From Costus lasius (taxonomy: Eukaryota > Streptophyta > Magnoliopsida > Zingiberales > Costaceae), in assembly GCA_027563935.2 (NCBI GenBank), contig CM050453.2:91052665-91116664 (forward strand): a stretch of DNA of 64,000 nucleotides, in the 5' to 3' direction. Below the pieces are notes generated by a model, which was not told where the DNA came from, did no database searches, and saw nothing but the letters and a program-made list of their open reading frames with translations. Position numbers and translations under genes: made by a program. Numbering within the stretch: position 1 is the stretch's first letter; every line of letters starts with the position of its first letter. This document shows positions 55,606 through 64,000 of the stretch, one piece after another.

Positions 55606-57198
55606 ACTTTTATCGGGGTGTCAGGACAGATTGCCCTGATAATATCATATTTTGCTTAGAGGTAGATGCCATGGATATTTGTTATTTATTGTGGGAATCT
55701 CAGAGCAACTAGAGGTGCCAATTGATCAGGTTCCAGTGGTTAGGGAATATACTGATGTGTTCCCTGAAGACTTGATTGAGTTGCCACCTCACAAGCAAAT
55801 TGAATTTACAATTGACTTACAGCCTGGAACCACTCCAACCTCGAAAGCACTTATCGTATGGCACCTAAAGAGCGAGAAGAACTTAAAAAGCAATTGCAGG
55901 AGCTACTTAGAAAGGGCTTTATATGACCTAGTGCATCACCTTGAGGAGCTCCTGTCCTTTTTATTAAAAAGAAAGATGATTCTTTCAGACTATGCATAGA
56001 TTATAGACAATTGAATGCAATTACTATTAAGAATAAATACCCTTTATCTCGGATAGATGATCTGTTTGATTAGTTAAAAGGCACTTATATTTATTCTAAA
56101 ATTGATCTAGGATCAAGATATCATCAACTGAGAATTAAGGTAGAAGACATACCAAAGACTACTTTTCGGACACAATACGAGCATGATGCGTTTTTGGTGA
56201 TGCCATTTGGGCTAACTAATGCCCCAGCTGCATTCATGGATTTAATGAATAGAGTTTTTATTGACTGTTTGGACAAGTTTGTTATGATATTCATTGATGA
56301 TATCCTAGTGTATTCTCGTAGTAATTTTGAACACGAGGAACACTTAATGATTGTACTGGACATTCTGAGGAAGGAAAAGTTATATGCAAAATTTAGTAAA
56401 TGTGCGTTCTGATTAAAAGAAGTAGTTTTCTTCGGTCATGTGATTTCAGGTACAGGAATAGCCGTGGACCCCCAGAAAATTAGTGCTATACTTGACTGGG
56501 AGAGGCCAAGATTAGTGTAAGAAATTAGAAGCTTCCTAGGATTAGCAGGCTATTACAAGAGATTCATAGAAGGCTTCTCAAAGATAGCTGCTCCCCTAAC
56601 TCATTTGATAAGAAAAGGAGTGAAATTTCTTTGGGATGATGTCTGTGAGAGGAGCTTCTAGGAGCTTAAAAGAAGGTTAGTTTCTGCACCTGTGCTAGAA
56701 ATTCCTAATGGTGATACTGGATACACTGTATATATTGATGCCTTAATCCAAGGATTAGGAGGAGTTTTAATGCAAAATGGCAAAGTGATTGCATATGTTT
56801 CACACCAACTCAAAGAGCATGAAAAGAATTATCCAGTTCACGATTTAGAGTTGGTAGCTATTATCTTTGCTCTGAAAATTTGGAGGCATTATTTATATGG
56901 AGTCACCTTTGAGATATATATTGATCATAAGAGCTTTAATTATTTGTTCAATAAAAAAGAATTAAATATGAGACAAAGAAGATGGATGAAATTTCTAAAA
57001 GATTGTGATTGTACTATTAATTATCACCCTGGTAAGACAAATGTAGTAGCAGATGCCCTTAGTAGAAAATCAGCTGGATTATTAGCACAATTGAGAATGG
57101 CACCAATGGAATTTGCTAGACAAATCTCAGAATTGGGTTTAGAAGTGTTGAATCAGACAGAAAAAGGATATATGGCAGTAATGATAGCAAGCTCTTAG
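55606..57198 (+). pseudogene. E6 reverse transcriptase and RNase H, broken
   Basis: VREYTDVFPEDLIELPPHKQ (55738-55797) precedes RT. The finger part (55830-56160) is frameshifted. [20 protein letters not shown] and the catalytic FIDDILVYS (about 56291-56317) are intact. A TGA near 56410 interrupts [35 protein letters not shown] follows, with stops at 56518 and 56659. RNase H runs in the open frame 56692-57198: [65 protein letters not shown]. Chromovirus type. Confidence 0.88.
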
Positions 57199-58330
57199 AT
57201 TGTACAAAAAAAATAAAGAAAGTCAGTTGGAGGACAAGCAGCTATAAGCTATGCTATCCAAGGTGAAGCAAAAGCAAGACTCAAAATTCTCTATAGATTG
57301 AGAGGGTGTATTAGATTTAGGGGTAGATTATGTGTACCAAGAAGACACCATGTGAAAGAAGAATTTTTGAGTGAGGTGCACAAGTCTAAATTTACTATAC
57401 ACCTTGGTAGCCTAAAAATGTATAAAGATATTAAGAAGCCATATTGGTGGCATGGGATGAAAAGAGATGTAGCTAAATTTGTCTCACGTTGCTTAGTATG
57501 TCAACAAGTTAAGGTTGAGCGCTTCAGACTATAAGATAAATTACAAAACATTCCCATCCTAGAGTGGAAATGAGAACATGTCACTATGGATTTTCTTTCT
57601 AGGCTTCCAAGGTCCCAAAAGGGACATGAGTCAATTAGGGTTATTGTTGACAGGTTGACACAGGTAGCTCATTTTCTAGTTTATGAAGAAGACCTACTCT
57701 ATGGATAAACTAGCAGATCTATACTACAAGGAAATTATTAGACTGCATGATATATCTGTTACTATCATATCAGATAGTGACCCTAGATTTACCTCAAGAT
57801 TCTGGGGAAGTCAATAAAAGGACTTAGGTACTCAGCTTTATTTTAGTACTACTTTTCATCCCCAAACAGATGGGCAATCAAAAAGAACAATTCAAACATT
57901 AGAAGACTTACTTAGGGTATGTGTTTTAGATTTTGGTGGGAGCTGGGAGAGCCTTTCGCATTCAGTTGAATTTGCTTATAAAAATAGCTATCATTCAGGA
58001 ATCCAAATGGCTTCTTTTGAAGCATTGTATGACAGAAAATGTAGATCATCGGTGTTATGGGATGTGCCAAGTGAGAAATGTGTTGTAGGCTCTCACATGA
58101 TTCAACGTGATGTTGAGTTAGTGCAAAAGATTAGGGAGAGATTATTAACTACTCAAAGTAGGCAAAAACGTTATGTGGATCATAGGAGGAGAGACCTAGA
58201 ATTTTTAGTAGGTGAGCATGCATTCTTAAAGGTATCACCTATATTCCATGTTTTAATGCTAAGGATATATATTTATGACCCAACTCATGTGTTGACAGAT
58301 TTGATAGTGCCCATCCAGTTAGATGCAACA
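57199..58330 (+). pseudogene. E6 integrase, broken
   Basis: Zinc-binding part in 57298-57534: EVHKSKFTIHLGSLKMYKDI with both His, then CLVCQQVK. The core begins TMDFLSRLPRSQKGHESIRV (about 57579-57640) and soon loses frame with several stops; the equivalent of the Asp/Glu core is at about 57770-57890. The C-terminal part resumes with MASFEALYDRKCRSSVLWDV (58007), GSHMIQRDVELVQKIRERL and FHVLMLRIYIYDPTHVL (to about 58295). Confidence 0.83.
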
Positions 58331-58506
58331 TATGTAGAGCACCTGGTAAGAATTCTAGACAGAAAGGAACACAAGTCAAGGAACAAGATCATTAAGTTGG
58401 TAAAAGTCGGGTAGCAAAACCATCCATATAATGAAGCCACATGGGAACGAGAAGAAGATGTTCAAGTCCAATATCCTCATTTGTTTGCATCTAGTAAGAG
58501 AATTTA
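58310..58506 (+). pseudogene. E6 chromodomain, degenerate
   Basis: YVEHLVRILDRKEHKSRNKI then IKLVKVG, a stop at 58412-58414, and YNEATWEREEDVQVQYPHLF (58429-58488). The pattern RILDRK, KVxW, EATWExEDD and PxLF is that of the C-terminal chromodomain of Tekay-type chromoviruses, which steers integration to particular chromatin. The Trp of KVxW is now a stop codon. The frame ends at 58506. Confidence 0.78.
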
Positions 58507-58524
58507 GAGGGCAAAATTCTTTTT

Positions 58525-58826
58525 AGGAGGGAAGAATGTTATGGATTTAATTTTCTACTAGTTTATTAAATTTATTTTCTGATTTTATTAGGGACTAAAT
58601 AGTAATTTGATAGAACTTATGTGCTGGAATGCCAAATCTGCATTTCCAAACCCTTCTCCTTACTGCTCATGTGGTAGAAGTAGCTTTTCTACTCGGTTCA
58701 AGTTAAAAGTATATATATTTATATAAGAAGAAGAATATGTTGCATCCCAACAAGTAGGTAAACAAAACTTATTTCTGAAGTCGCAGCCAAAACTTATTGT
58801 ATGGCGCACAGGGACTCGTCACCCCC
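58525..58826 (+). repeat. E6 PPT and start of 3' LTR
   Basis: PPT AGGAGGGAAGAA (58525-58536) abuts an LTR starting TGTTATGGATTTAATTTTCT. A TATA box TATATATATTTATATAAG lies at about 58712-58728. The LTR is cut by E7 at 58827 and must resume beyond the window. Confidence 0.78.
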
Positions 58827-60804
58827 TGATACGGCTCCAAAAACTTGTTGAGTTACCACACTTGTTGTTATCTCCACAAGTGCATGGATACTCGAAGTAA
58901 TAAAGAAAGATATCGAACCCACAGAGACCTATGTTGTCAAGTACCGAATAATTGATTTCTTCCTATCTAGGCAATCGAATAAAAGCAAAGTAAAGATCGA
59001 AAACACACGGGAAAATATTATCAGAGAGAAACTGGGACTAGGGTTTCATTCACATTAATTTTCATGACTAGATATATAAGGATATTCATCAATCAAATTC
59101 TATTATGATAAAGGCATAATTTACTTTGTAAAGAGATTAACTCACTTTCATGCAGATAACCATGCAGAGACCAATCCTCGCTTTCGCGCAAGATTTATCC
59201 CAAGCTAATGATAAGTAAATCATTAAATAAAGAACTCAAGGATCACTTTCGTGCATCCGAGTTCTAAGTTGATCGCCTCGAGTGGAAACTCAAGGATCAC
59301 TTTCATGCATCCAAGTCTCAACACAAGTTCTACCTATGGTTCTCCAACGTTCCGATCCACACTTTCGTGCAAGATCTCCACGTTTGACACAATAACTCAA
59401 TCCTAGGTTCATAATTATCATCATGGCAATTTAAACTACTAGAATAAAGAAATAAGAACTTAACCTAATTTCTTACGGTGAGTTCCTATTAATCAATTTT
59501 AGGGTTCCAAGTTCTCAAGCAAATCACCTTTCGGTCCTATTGCAAAACTCTAAATCATGATGACAAAAAAGTAAACTAAGGAGAATCTTAGAGCAATAAT
59601 CACATAGGTAAAATTATCAAAGTAGAATAATCATGATGAAAGCAAAAAGTATCTAGTCATTAAGAAAATCAAAAGGAATTACTCCCCCCATGTCCCAAAG
59701 AGTGTTTAAGCTAGCATGGTGAAGAAAATACGATATTCCATTGTTTCAGAAGATCAAAAATCAAAGGAAAAGAAGTTTTAGGAAAATACACCACGGTGAA
59801 ATTAAACACAGCCGTAATTTGCAAAGGAGGGCGATGAATAGTAGTGGCGCCTCCTTCTTCTTTGATTTCTCCTCCAACTGATCTTCTTTCGTTCTGAAAC
59901 TTCTGGCATGTTGTCTCCTCCACCAGGCGAAGCTTCAGTATGAATTTCACGGCCGGAGATGCTCTGGATTTGTTGCGGCGGCAGAACCCTAGGTGGCGGC
60001 GTGTAACTCAATTTCTCCCTGTACAGTTGATGAAATTGGGGCTTTTGGTGTCTTCGTGATCCTCTCCTCAAAAGCTCTTCTTTTCCTTTTTACGGTTTTG
60101 AGTTTTAGGCCTTGGATCGTCGGCAATCTTCTCCGCAAAAATCAGGCTTCAAAATTAACCTCAGACTCACGTTCAAAAGCAGAAATACAGTAGTGTAATA
60201 TTTCACGGCAGTGCTGTAAAATCGCTCGCGTTCTCTGATCTGATATTGTCTGGAAAATACGACACCGTAAAATGGTTTACGGTACTGCCGTAAAATCGGC
60301 TGAACTCTCTGGTCGAAATCATCTAGAAAATACGGCCCGTGTCAAAGTTTACAGTAGTGTCGTAATTTCAGCAATTTTCTCTGTTCTGAATGCGCTTCAA
60401 AATACGGCCCATGTAATTCCTTACGGCAGTGTTGTATTTTTCATTAAACCTTCTAGTCAGAAATTCCACCAATTTACGGTAGTGCTCTGATATTACGGTA
60501 TCGTACGGAAATACGGTACCGTAATATAGAATACGACACTACCGTATTTTGGTATGTTGCTCTGATTTGCGTGAAATTTCTCAGGTGATCTCCTCTCGAT
60601 GATGGTAACTCTTCCATGTCTTTGATTTCACTTGAAAATGCCTCAAAATAGTTCCTTTTTACCTAAAAATCATGAAAAACCAAAATAGAAGTAGATTTTT
60701 CAATATTTGATAAACTTAGCATAAAAATAAGCAAAAGATCTTCAATTTAGCATGAAAAGATATATAAAATGATACAAAATATACTATATATTTTGATGTC
60801 ATCA
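58827..60804 (-). repeat. E7 3' LTR
   Basis: About 1978 bp, from TGATACGGCTCC to TTTGATGTCATCA. The stretch near 58915-58985 resembles the same position of the E1 LTR (ACAGRGAC, then TCAAGTACCRA). The region 60190-60560 is a diverged tandem array of ACGG/CCGT palindromes. Short minus-strand frames at 59711-60071 are not convincing genes. Confidence 0.75.
60190..60560. repeat. Palindrome array in the E7 LTR
   Basis: About five diverged units of roughly 70 bp, each with a dyad such as TTACGGTACTGCCGTAA, a spacer with CTCTGGTCGAAATC, and AAATACGGC. It includes the perfect palindrome TACGGTACCGTA near 60516. Confidence 0.75.
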
Positions 60805-60823
60805 AAATACATAAGGCTCAAAC

Positions 60824-60843
60824 TTTGCTTGTCTTCAAGCAAA
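60824..60843 (-). promoter_or_regulatory. E7 conserved pre-LTR hairpin
   Basis: Minus strand TTTGCTTG-AAGA-CAAGCAAA: an 8-bp perfect stem and a purine tetraloop. The TGCTTG/CAAGCA core lies 21 nt from the LTR. Confidence 0.7.
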
Positions 60844-62287
60844 AATCAAAAATTGATTAAAAGATTAACCTTTTCATGCCTAATAAATTTCTAAAATTCA
60901 ACCATCAATGAAAAATTCCATCAACCGTTTCATAAAACTTCAAGTATACATATCATCCTTAGGACTCAACCCTCTAGATCCACAATTCAATCAAATAAAA
61001 CTTTGCAACTTGTATAATAATTAGAATTTTCAATCTCAAGACTTAGTTCAAATCTATCATGCTTTTGTTTACAAGAATTAGGTTTCCAAGATCTTTTTCC
61101 ACACATAATTATTTTTTTTATGCATTTGATTATTTTTGCATAGATGGCATGTACCCACTTAGATACATACTTTGCATTTTGACTTCAACTCTTTCTTCGG
61201 TACCACTATCAAATTTGCATAGTGCCAAGTAGAGGAGTCTTATTGTTTTTCATTCCCAATATCTTTTATATAGACTTCAACCCATTTCTCAGGTGCCACT
61301 ATCAATTTTACATAGTGCCAAGTAGGGGAGTCTCTCACTATTTTTATGGATCTTGGATTCTTCCTTCCCAACAAATAGCAAAAATAGACTAAACATCTAC
61401 TAGGTTAATCAATTGATATCTATTCACAAATTATACTCATATACTCATTTTATTTAAAAGAATAGTTTCACTTTTAGATTTCATTCTTCAAATAATATAT
61501 CTACCCAAAATTTCATGCATCAACCAATGTCAAATTTCAAAAATAGATATGCGTTGAAGAAATAAATCTAGCATGATAGGGTTTTTCTCTAATGATGAAT
61601 ATTGATTTACTCATCATCAAGGAAAATATTCATCAATGAAATTCTTTAAGGACAAAATCACACCATGATATAAAGTCAATCATATGTATTCAATAATTCC
61701 TCATATTAACTAATATATACATCCAATTAAAGTATAGCACTGAAGGACACAATAGTTTATAGAGTCATTCATTTTTATGAAATTTTCATGTAAAGGAGCA
61801 AGGGGATGGGTACTCACAAGACTCTCTTCGTCATCGTTTGGTCTGATATCTTTTGTACTCCCAGGAGAGTAGTCAGCATCAATGCACCCTCTTTTTCTTC
61901 TCTCTCTCGAATTTATTTTTTTGTTGAATAATACGGTACCATAAATATATTATGGTGCTACCGTAATTTCGGGTATGTTTCAGAAACTTTCATCGGAAAG
62001 TCTCACGAAAATACGACCGTGTAAAATGTTACGTTGGTGCTGTAAAAACGATGAAGCTCTCAGCTCTATTTCTGCCACAAAATACGATACTGTATAATCA
62101 CTTACGGCAATGCCGTAATTTCATCACAACTCTCTGGTCGAAAGCGGGTGACAATTATGGTGCCGTAATATAGTTTACGGCAGTGCCGTATTTTGCACCA
62201 AATTCTTGTTTTACCTACAAAAATAAAAGAAAAAAATTAGTCCTAAGAAAAAATTAAATAGAAGGAAATAGATAAAGGTTAGAAAGC
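60844..62287 (-). other. E7 3' untranslated region with duplicated hairpin and palindrome array
   Basis: No coding frame of note. The module GACTTCAAC...GGTRCCACTAT...ATAGTGCCAAGTAG occurs twice, with hairpins at 61204-61224 and 61297-61317. A second palindrome array (61930-62190) has the same design as the one in the LTR, including TTACGGCAATGCCGTAA and TTACGGCAGTGCCGTA. Confidence 0.65.
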
Positions 62288-62303
62288 TTGGGTTGCCTCC
62301 CAA
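62288..62303 (-). promoter_or_regulatory. E7 hairpin after the pol stop
   Basis: Minus strand TTGGGAGGCAACCCAA, identical to the E2 hairpin, 22 bp past the pol stop at 62325 and preceded by AGCGCTTC. Confidence 0.65.
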
Positions 62304-62324
62304 GAAGCGCTAATTTAAAGGTCA

Positions 62325-64000
62325 TTAGCTTGACCGTTCTGCACTCAGATTTGATCTTGGTTCATCCAGGTAAAAGCTATCCTTTTCTTCAATCAGTTTT
62401 TCTTGATAGTAGTGTTTCAATCTTTGACCATTAACTTTAAATTCTCTCGTATCTTCACTCCATATGTCCACAGCTCCGTAGGGATAAATTTTCTTCACCT
62501 GAAAAGGCCCAGACCAACGAGACTTGAGTTTACTAGGAAAAAGCCTTAATCTAGAATTGAATAAAAGAACAAAGTCACCTGGTTGGAAATCTTTTCTAAA
62601 AATATGCTGATCATGCCATCTCTTAGTTCTCTCCATGTAAATTCTTTCATTTTCATGGGCGGAGAGTCTAATCTCATCTAGCTCATTCAATTGTAACCTC
62701 CCTTTTTCATCTGCATTCTTTTAAGTCAAAGTTTAATGCCTTGATTGCCCAGAACGCCTTATGCTCGAGTTCTACAGGTAGATGGCAGGACTTACCATAA
62801 ACTAATTGAAAAGGAGACATACCAATTGGTGTTTTGAAAGTTGTCCGGTATGCCCATAGTGCATCATCAAGTTTGAATGCCCAATCTTTCCTTGTGCGTG
62901 AAACTGTCTTTTCCAAAATCCCTTTTAGTTCTCTATTTGATATCTCAATTTGTCCATTTGTTTGAGGATGATAAGGTGTAGCTACTCTATGATTTACTCC
63001 ATACTTTCTAAGTAAAGTTGAAAACTTGTGTTCTATGAAGTGTGAGCCTCCATCACTAATTACAACTCGTGGTGTCCCAAACCTTGGAAAGATATTTTTT
63101 TTGAATAATTTGACAACAACTCTAGAATCATTGGTTGGGGATGCAATAGCTTCAACCCAGTTTGAAACATAATCTACTGCTACAAGAATATACTTGTTGC
63201 CTCCAGAAGATGGAAAAGGTCCCATGAAGTCAATTCCCCAAACATCAAATATCTCAACCTCAAGAATATTGGATAGTGGCATCTCATGTCTTCTGTTAAT
63301 GTTCCCTGTCCTCTGACATCTATCACAAGATAAAATAAAGTTTCTAGCATCTTTAAAAATTGTCGGCCAATAAAATTCTGATTGCAACACTTTGAAGGCA
63401 GTTTTCTCAGCACTAGCATGCCCACCATAAGAAGATCCATGGCATTGAAACAATATATTTGTAATCTCCTCCTCAGGCACACATCTCCTAAAAATACCAT
63501 GTGCACCTCTTCTAAACACATAAGGCTCATCCCAAAAATAGTGTTTTACCTCAGCCAAGAATCTCTTCCTTCTTTGGTAACTCAAATCAGGAGGAAAAAC
63601 ATTAGCTACAAGGTAATTCACAACATCAGCATACCAAGGGGCTCTGATTTGTTCGATGGTCATTAGTTGTTCTTCAGTGTTCACCATAATCCTTGAAAGA
63701 TGATCTACAATAAAATTCTCTGATCCTTTTTTGTCTTTAATTTCCAAATCAAAATCTTGTAAAAGCAGAATCCATCTGAGCAAACGCGGTTTAGTATCCT
63801 TTTTCTGCATTAAGTATCTTACAACTGCATGATCAGTATACACTACCACCTTGGAGTTAATCAAATATGATCTAAATTTATCAAAAGCAAATACTATAGC
63901 CAATAATTCCTTTTCAGTGGCAGTGTAATTCTTCTGTGTCTCATCCAAAGTCCTGCTGGCATAGTGAATAACATAAGGTTTTTTTATCTTTTCTCTGTCC
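62325..64000 (-). pseudogene. E7 pol: RNase H end and integrase, one frameshift, continues off the edge
   Basis: One open frame from the right edge to 62707. It contains the RNase H part [30 protein letters not shown] and [20 protein letters not shown]. Integrase: [17 protein letters not shown] and [10 protein letters not shown] (zinc-binding), [41 protein letters not shown] (D, D, E all present), then [21 protein letters not shown] single extra base near 62717-62720, after NFDLK, shifts the frame. The other frame (62690-62325) then completes the C-terminal domain with [21 protein letters not shown] and a stop. Apart from that one indel the visible part is intact, so E7 is much younger than E1, E2 or E6. 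Confidence 0.9.

Larger units (their letters stand above)
58827..64000 (-). mobile_element. E7: Athila-like Ty3/gypsy retrotransposon, 3' half only in window
   Basis: Minus strand. 3' LTR (58827-60804), 3' UTR with the same hairpins as E1 and E2, and pol running off the right edge. No ATHILA-type downstream ORF lies in the 1.5 kb between pol and LTR, so this element is shorter than E1 and E2. The second LTR and TSD are outside the window, so the left boundary (TGATACGGCTCC at 58827) rests on the TGAT/ATCA ends and similarity of layout to E1. Confidence 0.85.

Noticed and set aside
58537..58826. Match of the E6 3' LTR start with 1-517, 2479-2942 or 50983-52211 to define the 5' LTR start
   Set aside because: No convincing alignment found by eye; the left end of E6 is left open.
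59711..60071. Overlapping minus-strand frames in the E7 LTR as an LTR-encoded protein
   Set aside because: Short, low-complexity, not similar to the S2/E5 LTR frame and without a second copy for comparison.

Overview
The window is plant nuclear DNA made almost wholly of LTR retrotransposons nested inside one another. The tRNA-Glu gene, the Athila-type elements (PBS TGGCGCCGTTGCCGGGGA), the Tekay-like chromovirus and the Angela/BARE-like copia element all point to a flowering plant with a repeat-rich genome. I see no convincing single-copy host protein gene. I cannot name the species.

Layout. (a) 1-517: intact tRNA-Glu(UUC), a (GA)n microsatellite, then a minus-strand solo copia LTR, S1 (518-2473, TSD CTTTC). 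(b) E1, 2943-15191, minus strand: a complete but decayed Athila-like Ty3/gypsy element (TSD AGTGG). (c) E2, 15237-50977, plus strand: a second Athila-like element (TSD TTAAG), inserted 45 bp from E1. E2 has two insertions. E3 (23028-41469, TSD CTTTA) is a decayed copia element with 2.2-kb LTRs; its 3' LTR is interrupted by E4 (31874-41064, minus, TSD CTCTC), a very young copia element with an intact 1294-aa polyprotein. E5 (44605-50584, minus, TSD TTAGT) lies in the 3' LTR of E2; it is a gag-protease-only gypsy element whose 5' LTR is a giant foldback. (d) E6, about 50983-58826, plus strand: a decayed Tekay/Del-like chromovirus with a degenerate chromodomain. A solo LTR, S2 (52563-54148, TSD GATGG), interrupts its gag region, and E7 interrupts its 3' LTR. 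The left end of the 5' LTR of E6 could not be placed; E1 and E2 may sit inside it. (e) E7, 58827-64000 and beyond, minus strand: a third Athila-like element with a nearly intact integrase.

Insertion order read from the nesting: E2 before E3 before E4; E2 before E5; E6 before S2 and E7. If E1/E2 do sit inside the E6 LTR, E6 is the oldest and the nest is four deep.

Most interesting observations: (1) E5 integrated with two U5 termini, produced by a foldback at the 6-base microhomology GAGTCG. (2) The E5/S2 LTR family carries an LTR-encoded reading frame with conserved ends and HGQAV-type repeats. (3) All three Athila-like elements share a purine-tetraloop hairpin at a fixed 21-22 nt from the 3' LTR, a second hairpin with compensatory base changes, and a third just after the pol stop. 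(4) Arrays of ACGG/CCGT dyads recur in LTRs of unrelated elements. All coordinates, TSDs and alignments were read by eye.
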